Positions 1-5,937 of a stretch of 6,774 bases of DNA are shown here, one piece after another. The position numbers were made by a program, and so were the translations under genes. The notes under the pieces were generated by a model that searched no databases, was not told the origin of the DNA, and saw only the letters and a list, made by a program, of their open reading frames with translations. The stretch is from an uncultured Bacilli bacterium. Its GTDB lineage: Bacteria > Bacillota_I > Bacilli_A > RF39 > UBA660. The stretch lies in the NCBI GenBank assembly GCA_944363655.1, contig CALVUU010000004.1, positions 1 to 6,774 of the forward strand, written 5' to 3'. Position 1 is the stretch's first letter; each line of letters starts with the position of its first letter.

Positions 1-47
1 TTTTCTAAAATTTCTTGGGGAGTCAAATATAATCTATCACTATACAA
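1..47 (-). CDS. gpsB: Start of a GpsB/DivIVA-like cell-division scaffold gene (partial)
   Basis: Only the first 15 codons and two further bases are present; the gene runs off the left edge. From a TTG start at 47 it reads M-YSDRLYLTPQEILE. Known GpsB and DivIVA proteins start with a short variable stretch and then a 'L(T/S)..DI..K.F' segment that begins the lipid-binding DivIVA domain, and the visible LTPQEILE matches that pattern. The start is fixed by AAGGTGA (53-59) five bases upstream; the ATG at 50-52 in another frame stops after nine codons. Context supports the call: GpsB genes lie close to recU and the PBP1 gene in streptococci, and GpsB is a coiled-coil membrane-associated adaptor that recruits PBP1-type synthases to the division site. 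A full DivIVA paralogue is the main alternative, because 15 residues cannot separate the two. Confidence 0.6.
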   Translation of the reverse strand, partial: MYSDRLYLTPQEILE

Positions 48-52
48 AACAT

Positions 53-59
53 TCACCTT
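53..59 (-). promoter_or_regulatory. Shine-Dalgarno site of the gpsB-like gene
   Basis: On the minus strand the sequence reads AAGGTGA, then five bases, then TTG at 47-45. This site decides the choice of the TTG start over the ATG that directly abuts the Shine-Dalgarno sequence. Confidence 0.7.
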
Positions 60-71
60 CTAACACTAAAA

Positions 72-101
72 ATTATATACTATTTTTATTGCCTTTGTCA
101 A
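72..101 (-). promoter_or_regulatory. Consensus sigma-A promoter of the gpsB-like gene
   Basis: On the minus strand there is a perfect -35 box TTGACA (101-96), an 18-base spacer, and a perfect -10 box TATAAT (77-72). The predicted transcript starts near 64-66, giving a leader of about 17-19 bases that contains the AAGGTGA site. It is the strongest-looking promoter in the window, and supports a real leftward gene at the left edge. Confidence 0.85.
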
Positions 102-310
102 TATGTGTCGTTTCCTTAAAAATTACCTTTTCTTTCCTTTTTTAGTTTCTATTAAATAAGTATTAATAATTGCAAAATTAATTTTTCTTAACATATCATT
201 TATAAAATATTCTATCCGCATTTTATTCACCAAACTTATTTTACTAAAAATATTATTTAATTTCATTAATTTCGACAAGAAAAGACTAAGTTTTTAAAAA
301 GTCAACAATA
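102..310. other. AT-rich divergent intergenic region with no gene seen
   Basis: About 210 bases of roughly 17-20% GC lie between the leftward gpsB-like promoter and the repeat cluster ahead of recU. I see no coding frame with a Shine-Dalgarno site, no RNA gene and no convincing hairpin. It presumably only separates the two divergent promoters. Confidence 0.6.
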
Positions 311-348
311 AAATACTTACTTGTCAGTATTTAACTGTCAAGTATTTA
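311..348. repeat. Small direct and inverted repeat cluster upstream of the recU promoter
   Basis: Two near-identical direct copies, TGTCAGTATTTA (322-333) and TGTCAAGTATTTA (336-348), lie side by side and differ by one inserted base. The leading AAATACTT (311-318) is the exact reverse complement of AAGTATTT (340-347), and AAATACT also pairs with AGTATTT at 326-332. The cluster ends about 27 bases before the recU -10 element, where a regulator could bind. The role as an operator is inference; AT-rich DNA yields such repeats by chance fairly often. Confidence 0.4.
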
Positions 349-372
349 CTTTCCTACACACTATAACGTAAA

Positions 373-383
373 TATGATATAAT
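373..383 (+). promoter_or_regulatory. Extended -10 promoter of recU-ponA
   Basis: The string TATGATATAAT contains a perfect TATAAT (378-383) preceded by TG at the right spacing (375-376), an extended -10 element. No good -35 box lies 16-18 bases upstream, as is usual for extended -10 promoters. Transcription would start near 390, placing the Shine-Dalgarno site at the very 5' end of the mRNA. If TATGAT (373-378) is used instead, the leader would be about five bases longer. Confidence 0.65.
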
Positions 384-388
384 TAATT

Positions 389-395
389 AGGTGAT
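389..395 (+). promoter_or_regulatory. Shine-Dalgarno site of recU, selecting a TTG start
   Basis: AGGTGAT lies five bases before TTG at 401. The GTG inside it (391) opens a frame that stops after eight codons, and no in-frame ATG or GTG exists upstream, so the TTG is the start. Confidence 0.75.
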
Positions 396-400
396 TAATT

Positions 401-952
401 TTGTTATATCCAAATAACCTAAAAAAAACATATACTAAAATTACTAATTATAGTAATCGTGGTATGGATTTAGAATATTTAATTGAACAAGCTAATGAAT
501 ATTATATAGAAAATGATATTGCATATATATATAAAAAGCCTACTCCTATCGGAGTTACTAAAGTGGCTTATAGTAATAAAGGGAAAAGAATCGAAGATGG
601 TTATTATAAAACCCCATCAACTCTCGATTTTAATGGTTTATATAAAGGTTATTACATCGAATTTGATGCTAAGGCTACCCAAAATAAAACATCTTTTCCC
701 ATAAGTAATGTTCATGAACATCAAATAAAACACATCCACAATATTTTTAAACACGGTGGGATAGTTTTTTTGATAATTATGATGAATGATAAATATTTCT
801 TACTAATGGGTAACACTTTTCTTGAGTTTTTAGATAATGAATCACGTAAAAGTATCCCTTATGAATATTTAGAAAATAATGCATATGAAATAAAGTTAGG
901 TTTAAAAGGTTTAGATTACTTACCTATATTAAACAAAATAATCGGAGGATAG
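401..952 (+). CDS. recU: Holliday junction resolvase RecU
   Basis: RecU is the Firmicutes resolvase: a dimeric PD-(D/E)XK nuclease that cuts four-way junctions during recombinational repair and chromosome segregation, and modulates RecA. The 183-residue product has the family landmarks in order: YSNRGM (17-22), the KKPTPI segment (45-50), the active-site stretch with D76 (STLDFNG) and IEFDAK (86-91, D89 and K91), NKTSFP (95-100) and HEHQIKH (105-111). It is shorter than the roughly 200 residues of Bacillus RecU, mainly at the N-terminus. The usual catalytic Glu two residues before Lys is Asp here (FDAK instead of FEAK), a substitution the PD-(D/E)XK motif allows. The start is TTG with AGGTGAT five bases upstream. 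The stop codon is one base before ponA, whose ribosome site lies inside the recU end, so the two are co-transcribed as in Bacillus and streptococci. Confidence 0.95.
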   Translation: MLYPNNLKKTYTKITNYSNRGMDLEYLIEQANEYYIENDIAYIYKKPTPIGVTKVAYSNKGKRIEDGYYKTPSTLDFNGLYKGYYIEFDAKATQNKTSFPISNVHEHQIKHIHNIFKHGGIVFLIIMMNDKYFLLMGNTFLEFLDNESRKSIPYEYLENNAYEIKLGLKGLDYLPILNKIIGG

Positions 953-953
953 A

Positions 954-3512
954 ATGAAAAAAATAAAACTAGGTAAATTAAAAATTAAGAAAAAAAATTC
1001 AGGCAAGAAAACCAATGTAAAATCAATTGTATTATCAGCAATTCTTATTTGTGGAATTGCTGTCATATCTTTGATTTTAGTTTTTGCTTTATATATTATA
1101 ATTACATCACCAGATTTTGATCGTGATAAATTATATTCTAAAGAATCAACTGTTCTTTATTATAAAGATGGAACTACTGAATTAGCTAGACTAGGAGCAG
1201 AAGATCGGGTTTTAGTTACTTATGATGAACTCCCTCAAGTATTAGTTGATGCTATTGTTGCTACGGAAGACTCAAGATTTTTTCAACATAAGGGAATGGA
1301 TGTTGCCCGTTTCATTAAAGCAGCATTTGGTCAACTTTTAGGTAATAGTTCTGCTGGGGGAGCATCAACTATAACAATGCAACTTGTAAAACAAGTTTAT
1401 ACAAACTTTAAAGATGAAGGTATCGAAGGTATTATTCGTAAATTTACTGACATTTACGTGGCTGTATTTAAAGTAGAAAGTAATTATACCAAAGAAGAAA
1501 TACTAGAGTTTTATGTCAATACAATGTGGTTTGCTGGAGCATCAAGTATTAACTCAACAGGAATTTATGGCGTTGAACAAGGATGTCAATATTACTTTGG
1601 TAAATCTGTTTCGGACTTAAGTTTAGCAGAAGCAAGTATTATTGCAGGAATGTTTCAAAATCCTGCCGTATTAAATCCATATACTAACCCTGAAGGGGTA
1701 AGAGATCGCCAAAAAACGGTATTAACCCTTATGGTTAATCATGGATATATAACTGAAGAAGAAAAAGAAGCAGTATTAAATATTCCAATTGAATCTCTTG
1801 TTAGCGAAAGAAAAACAAGTAATGGCTCAAATCAAGCCGTAATTGATTATATAGTCAATGATGTAACCGAAAAAACTGGTATGGATCCTCGAAATATACC
1901 AATGAAAATAATCACAACAGTTGATCCTGATGTCCAAAATGTTCTTAACCAGTTAGAAAATGGCGAACTTTATGAATTTCCCAATGAGGCTATTCAAGAA
2001 GGTATTGCTATTACTAGTACTACTGATGGCTCTATTGTAGCCCTATCTGGAGGAAGAAATTATACGGCTCGTGGTTTAAATAGAGCCAATGAAAAAAGAC
2101 AACCAGGATCAACCGCTAAACCGATATTTGACTATGGACCTTATATCGAATATTTAAATGGTGCTCCATCTTCCCTATTCTTGGATGAAGAGACAACTTA
2201 TAGTAATGGAACTCCTATTAAAAACTCGGATGGTAAATATATGGGACTTATCACCATGCGTACAGCCTTAATCGAATCGAGAAATATCCCAGCCCTTAAA
2301 GCTTTCCAAGCGGTTTATGCTGAAGATCCTGATTACATAAGTGATTTTGTCCATAACCTAGGCATTGATTATGGTGATAACCTTTATGAATCAGCATCTA
2401 TCGGCGGACTTGCTAAAGGTATAAGTCCAATTGAAATGAGTGCTGCCTATGCTGCCTTTGGTCGCGGTGGTTACTATATTGAGCCATATTCATTCACCAA
2501 AGCAACTCTTACCGAAACTGGTGAAGTTTTTGAACACAAATATGAAAAAGAAAGAGTAATGAGTGAAGAAACCGCTTATCTAATAACGGATATTCTAGTT
2601 TCCGCTGCCGAAAATGGTGTTGGAGGTGTATCTGTAAGTGGAACAACTATTGCTGCAAAATCCGGTACAACTAACGTCGATCGAACCGAAGCGGCATCCA
2701 TAGGTATTCCAACATCTGCAACTCGCGATGCTTGGAATGTAACCTATTCTCCAGAATATGCCATAGCCCTTTGGGTTGGTTACGATAAAACAACATCTGA
2801 AAATTACCTAACAGTATCTGTTGGTAATAGAGTTAGAGCTGGTGTTATGAAAGCAGTAGGTTCAAGAGTATACTCTAAAAATCAAAAATTTGAAATACCA
2901 AGTGGTGTTGTAAGTGTGGAAATAGAAAAAGAAACATTCCCTACCCAACTTGCTAGTGAATATACTCCACAAGACTTAAAAACAACCGAAGTATTTAAAG
3001 AAGGAACAGAACCAACTGATGTATCGCCAAGATTTTCTAAATTAGATGATCCAATAAATGGCGATTACACATTTGATGGTCAAACTCTTAGACTTACATG
3101 GACCGCAATCGATACACCTGATGCAATAAATACCAATTATTTGCAAAATCATTTCAATACTTATTACGAAAACTATGCTAGTAAATATTATGAACAAAGA
3201 TTAAGTTACAATAGTGCTAATATAGGTACTCTTGGCTATAATGTATACAAACAAGATAATAATGGTAATTTATCATTTATTGGAAGAACAGAAAGTAATA
3301 CAATTAGTTTATTACCATCAGATACAGGAAATGTTACTTATATTATTAAATCCGCTTACTCGATATTTACAGCAAATATGAGTGATGGATTAGAAATAAA
3401 AGCTAATCTAGGTATTGATTCTAACGTTGATGATATAGTTAATCCCGATAAAGAAACTGATGAAGAAAAACCAAATGAAGATAATGAAAGACCAAATACA
3501 GGTTTAGAATAA
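954..3512 (+). CDS. ponA: Class A penicillin-binding protein 1 (PBP1/PBP1A)
   Basis: This bifunctional peptidoglycan synthase polymerises lipid II and cross-links the strands outside the membrane. The 852 residues show a Lys-rich cytoplasmic tail (1-24), one membrane anchor (about 25-51), and a GT51 glycosyltransferase domain (about 75-250) with catalytic E105 in ATEDSRFFQHKG, GGASTITMQLVKQ (135-147) and EEILEFYVNT (181-190). The transpeptidase domain follows (about 345-640), with nucleophile S386 in PGSTAK, SRN (442-444) and KSGTT (569-573, the Ser variant of KTG). Residues about 695-817 look like a fibronectin type III-like domain (LTWTAI ... GYNVYKQ ... IIKSAYS) with an insertion of about 40 Tyr/Asn-rich residues, then an acidic tail. 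The start ATG has GGAGG (944-948) five bases upstream, inside the end of recU. No SRxxR/K-type GpsB-binding motif is visible in the cytoplasmic tail. A bidirectional terminator follows the stop codon at once. Confidence 0.96.
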   Translation: MKKIKLGKLKIKKKNSGKKTNVKSIVLSAILICGIAVISLILVFALYIIITSPDFDRDKLYSKESTVLYYKDGTTELARLGAEDRVLVTYDELPQVLVDAIVATEDSRFFQHKGMDVARFIKAAFGQLLGNSSAGGASTITMQLVKQVYTNFKDEGIEGIIRKFTDIYVAVFKVESNYTKEEILEFYVNTMWFAGASSINSTGIYGVEQGCQYYFGKSVSDLSLAEASIIAGMFQNPAVLNPYTNPEGVRDRQKTVLTLMVNHGYITEEEKEAVLNIPIESLVSERKTSNGSNQAVIDYIVNDVTEKTGMDPRNIPMKIITTVDPDVQNVLNQLENGELYEFPNEAIQEGIAITSTTDGSIVALSGGRNYTARGLNRANEKRQPGSTAKPIFDYGPYIEYLNGAPSSLFLDEETTYSNGTPIKNSDGKYMGLITMRTALIESRNIPALKAFQAVYAEDPDYISDFVHNLGIDYGDNLYESASIGGLAKGISPIEMSAAYAAFGRGGYYIEPYSFTKATLTETGEVFEHKYEKERVMSEETAYLITDILVSAAENGVGGVSVSGTTIAAKSGTTNVDRTEAASIGIPTSATRDAWNVTYSPEYAIALWVGYDKTTSENYLTVSVGNRVRAGVMKAVGSRVYSKNQKFEIPSGVVSVEIEKETFPTQLASEYTPQDLKTTEVFKEGTEPTDVSPRFSKLDDPINGDYTFDGQTLRLTWTAIDTPDAINTNYLQNHFNTYYENYASKYYEQRLSYNSANIGTLGYNVYKQDNNGNLSFIGRTESNTISLLPSDTGNVTYIIKSAYSIFTANMSDGLEIKANLGIDSNVDDIVNPDKETDEEKPNEDNERPNTGLE

Positions 3513-3544
3513 AAAAAGTCTATAGATTAATCTATAGGCTTTTT
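3513..3544. terminator. Shared bidirectional terminator between ponA and nth
   Basis: The perfect palindrome CTATAGATTAATCTATAG (3520-3537) is extended by a T-G wobble, a G-C pair and five A-T pairs to a stem of about 14-15 bp. The A-run on the left becomes the U-tract for leftward transcription and the T-run on the right serves rightward transcription. It therefore ends both recU-ponA and cca-dnaD-nth. It starts one base after the ponA stop codon, and the nth stop codon and last codon lie inside its right arm. Confidence 0.9.
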
Positions 3545-4149
3545 CTATACTTACATTTTTCTTTAAATGGACATTTATTACATTCCGGATTTTTACTTTT
3601 ACAAATATATCTTCCCAATAAAACTAATTGATGATGTACTCTACTCCATTTATTCTTAGGAAAAAAATCCATTAATTTATTTTCTATTTCTAAAACATCA
3701 TCACTATTTACTATACCTAATCTATTAGTAACTCTTTTTACATGAGTATCAACAGCAATCGCTGGAACATCATATAAATTAGACAATACTACATTACATG
3801 TTTTTCTACCTACTCCAGGTAAACTTTCTAAAAATTCTCGATTATTTGGTACATGTCCATTATATTTATTTACAAGTTCATCAGCAACAACTTTTATATA
3901 TTCCGCTTTTCTCTTATGAGTACCAACAGGATAAATAATATTTTCAATATCTTTTAAAGGAGCATCTTTTAAACTATATATATCATATTTAGAAAATAAT
4001 ACTTTAGTCACAGAATTAACTCTTTTATCAGTAGATTGTGCTGATAAAAGAGTTGCAATTAATAATTCATAATCTTTATTATAATTTAATTCACAACGAG
4101 CATCTAAAAATAATTCATCTAAATATTTTAATACTTCACTACTTTTCAT
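3532..4149 (-). CDS. nth: Endonuclease III (DNA glycosylase/AP lyase)
   Basis: Nth removes oxidised pyrimidines such as thymine glycol and nicks the abasic site, the first steps of base excision repair. The 205-residue protein has the full HhH-GPD arrangement: LSAQSTD (35-41), the helix-hairpin-helix LPGVGRKT (110-117) with catalytic Lys K116, and the AVDTHVKR segment (132-139) with catalytic Asp D134. The C-terminal iron-sulfur loop C183-X6-C190-X2-C193-X5-C199 has exactly the Escherichia coli spacing. The length is typical. The ATG lies within the end of dnaD (11-base overlap) and no Shine-Dalgarno sequence precedes it, so translation is probably coupled to dnaD. The dnaD-nth pair is conserved in Bacillus. 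The gene ends inside the shared terminator hairpin. Confidence 0.97.
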   Translation of the reverse strand: MKSSEVLKYLDELFLDARCELNYNKDYELLIATLLSAQSTDKRVNSVTKVLFSKYDIYSLKDAPLKDIENIIYPVGTHKRKAEYIKVVADELVNKYNGHVPNNREFLESLPGVGRKTCNVVLSNLYDVPAIAVDTHVKRVTNRLGIVNSDDVLEIENKLMDFFPKNKWSRVHHQLVLLGRYICKSKNPECNKCPFKEKCKYRKSL

Positions 4150-4765
4150 TTAACCAATCAAAATTTAGTACACTTGTTTCAAATAATTTATCATTTTGTT
4201 TATCTTCTTTAAAACGATTATTAACATCATCTACTGTTTTATATCCTTTTCTATTCCATTCATATAAAACTTTATCTATATATCTTAAATTAGGTACACC
4301 ATTATAAACCGCTTCATTAAGGGCAGAAATAACTAATTCTTCACTAAATCCTTTATCAATCCAAGCATTAATAATCTCATAATCCATTGGGGATAATGAT
4401 CTACCAAAACTACTTTCAAATATACTAAATATATCCTCCTTACAATTTTCTTTTTCTTTCTTTTTAACATCAGTCTTTATTTCATTATAAAAATTATCTA
4501 GACAAACTTTTTCAATAATTTTACCATATCCATCTTTTTCAGCTTTAACTTTTATAAGTTTTTTTTTCATTAAATTACTATAAGCCTCTAATACAGCATC
4601 TTCACTCATATTTAAAGTTTTAGCAACTAATTTTATATCAAATACTAAATCAAAAGAATTATCAAAATAAAGCAATAGTAAAAATTCGTTTAAAGATAAA
4701 TTTTCTTTTAAAGCTTCTTTTATAAATATTGTTTCAGCTACTAATTTTTTATTATCTTTAAACAT
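4139..4765 (-). CDS. dnaD: Replication initiation protein DnaD
   Basis: DnaD is a Firmicutes primosome protein that binds DnaA and DNA and helps load the replicative helicase at oriC and at restarted forks. The 208 residues fit the two-domain plan: an N-terminal winged-helix oligomerisation domain (about 5-95), a charged Lys/Glu linker (97-109), and a C-terminal DnaD/DnaB-type domain (about 110-180) starting DIFSIFESSFGRSLSPMDYE. This carries LRYIDKVLYEWNRKG (160-174) with the YxxxI/V-W DNA-binding signature (Y162, V166, W170). It ends in NFDWLNEK, like the short conserved 'NWLE' C-terminus I recall for Bacillus DnaD. The start is supported by AGGAAG (4775-4780), which lies within the last codons of cca; the genes are six bases apart. 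It is somewhat shorter than the roughly 230-residue Bacillus protein. N-terminal similarity is weak, as usual in this family. Confidence 0.92.
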   Translation of the reverse strand: MFKDNKKLVAETIFIKEALKENLSLNEFLLLLYFDNSFDLVFDIKLVAKTLNMSEDAVLEAYSNLMKKKLIKVKAEKDGYGKIIEKVCLDNFYNEIKTDVKKKEKENCKEDIFSIFESSFGRSLSPMDYEIINAWIDKGFSEELVISALNEAVYNGVPNLRYIDKVLYEWNRKGYKTVDDVNNRFKEDKQNDKLFETSVLNFDWLNEK

Positions 4766-4771
4766 TTTTAC

Positions 4772-5842
4772 TCACTTCCTTTTTAATAAATACTTTTTTA
4801 TATCATTTTTTTTATTCTTAAGTCTTCCTGAAAGTATTTCCGTTATTAAATCACTATATATATCTTTAAATACTTTCCCTGGCTTAATACCTAATATTTC
4901 CATTATTTCATTACCATCAAGAGCTATATCACTACGATCTTTTATTGGCATCTTTTTATACATTGCATTAATCTTTTTAGTACTTATATTAAGTACCATA
5001 CCTGCAACTATATTTATATATAAACCATAGTTAAACAAAGTTTCGTAATTTATTATTCCTTTATTTACTACCTCGGTAATTCTAATTATATTGCTTTTTT
5101 CATTATTTGTAAATGGTATATCTGAAACTTTTATCTGAGAATACATTCCCATCAAATCTTCTGTATAAAAAACATCTTTATAACTTAAATTAATTATTTT
5201 ATCTATACCTAAATTCTCAAATAAATTTAATCCTTTTTTAAAATTAGGACTACTTAAAATCTTGTCTAATTCTTCTCTAATTCTTTTCCCTGATAAGTTT
5301 TTTACTAAAAAACTATTATTTTTTAATGCTATCATTAATTTACTATCTATTTCAAAATCTAATACTGTTGCAAATCTAATTGCTCTAAGTATTCTTAAAG
5401 GGTCATCTTTTAATCTATTTTCAGGTTCTCCAATCATTTTAATAACTCGATTATTCAAATCTTCTACTCCATTTAATAAATCAATTACTTTACCTGATTC
5501 ATCCATTACTATCGCATTTATTGTAAAATCTCTTCTTTTTAAATCCATTTTTAAATCTGTAACATATTTTATTTCCTCAGGATGCCTATTATTATATGCA
5601 CTTTCTTCTCTAAATGTAGTTATATCAATATTATAGTTATCTATTTTTAAATTTGATCCTCCATAATTATTAGAAACAACATTAAAAATAGCATGAAGAT
5701 CCTTAGGAAGGGCTGATGTACAAATATCAACATCATATGTTTTAATACCTAGTAAAGTATCTCTAACATAACCTCCGACCAAGTAAGCATCATATCCATG
5801 CTTATTTATTTCATTTAAAACACTTTTTATAATTTTATCCAT
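4772..5842 (-). CDS. cca: CCA tRNA nucleotidyltransferase (class II)
   Basis: This enzyme adds or repairs the 3' CCA of tRNAs from CTP and ATP without a template. The 356 residues show the nucleotidyltransferase head: LVGGYVRDTLLG (21-32), metal-binding D37 and D39 in YDVDICT, and the nucleotide-binding motif KRRDFTINA (102-110). The neck follows, with the base-selecting motif R-L-K-DDPLRILRAIRFA (143-158) and the helix GKRIREELDKIL (185-196). A C-terminal segment, DGNEIMEILGIKPGK (309-323), is typical of bacterial CCA enzymes. There is no HD domain. It is shorter than the roughly 400 residues of Bacillus Cca, the loss being in the body/tail. A poly(A) polymerase is the alternative, but this gene order and the lack of a second copy in view favour Cca. 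GGAGA lies six bases before the ATG. It is the first gene of cca-dnaD-nth and ends with TGA. Confidence 0.93.
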   Translation of the reverse strand: MDKIIKSVLNEINKHGYDAYLVGGYVRDTLLGIKTYDVDICTSALPKDLHAIFNVVSNNYGGSNLKIDNYNIDITTFREESAYNNRHPEEIKYVTDLKMDLKRRDFTINAIVMDESGKVIDLLNGVEDLNNRVIKMIGEPENRLKDDPLRILRAIRFATVLDFEIDSKLMIALKNNSFLVKNLSGKRIREELDKILSSPNFKKGLNLFENLGIDKIINLSYKDVFYTEDLMGMYSQIKVSDIPFTNNEKSNIIRITEVVNKGIINYETLFNYGLYINIVAGMVLNISTKKINAMYKKMPIKDRSDIALDGNEIMEILGIKPGKVFKDIYSDLITEILSGRLKNKKNDIKKYLLKRK

Positions 5843-5859
5843 TTATATTCTCCACTTAA

Positions 5860-5868
5860 ATTATATCA
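5860..5868 (-). promoter_or_regulatory. Extended -10 promoter of cca-dnaD-nth
   Basis: The minus strand reads TGATATAAT, a perfect extended -10, identical to the element in front of recU. No clear -35 box lies 17-18 bases upstream. Transcription would start near 5852-5853, at the GGAGA ribosome site of cca, giving a leader of about ten bases. Confidence 0.65.
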
Positions 5869-5910
5869 TTTTACTTAAATAAATAACATAGTTTGGTGAA
5901 AAAAATATAA

Positions 5911-5937
5911 AAACAAAGTAAAATAGTTACTTTGTTT
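5911..5937 (-). terminator. Intrinsic terminator of the surface-protein gene
   Basis: AAACAAAGTAA (5911-5921) pairs perfectly with TTACTTTGTTT (5927-5937) around a five-base loop. On the minus strand the 11-bp stem is followed by a T-rich run (TTATATTTTTTT). The stem takes in two bases of the upstream gene's stop codon. The stem has only two G-C pairs, so termination may be partial, allowing some read-through to cca. Confidence 0.75.

Noticed and set aside
281..303. Weak inverted repeat around TTTTTAAAAA
   Set aside because: The arms outside the A/T run do not pair well and no gene end lies nearby, so it is not a convincing terminator.
513..704. A + strand open frame inside recU in another frame
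   Set aside because: The recU frame carries the conserved active-site motifs here; this one has none.
3488..3512. RPNTG at the end of PBP1, resembling an LPxTG sortase signal
   Set aside because: The first residue is Arg, and no hydrophobic segment or charged tail follows; the protein ends two residues later.
4038..4307. A + strand open frame across the nth/dnaD junction
   Set aside because: It is antisense to two well-supported genes and has no domain or ribosome site.
5262..5636. A + strand open frame within cca
   Set aside because: It lies wholly antisense to conserved cca motifs, has no ribosome site, and its Leu/Ser/Ile-rich product is typical of AT-rich antisense.
5911..5937. Hairpin as the cruciform found downstream of some retroelement variable regions
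   Set aside because: It is AT-rich, followed by a T-tract on the minus strand and touching the stop codon, which an ordinary terminator explains fully; known cruciforms of that type lie closer to the variable region and have GC-rich stems.
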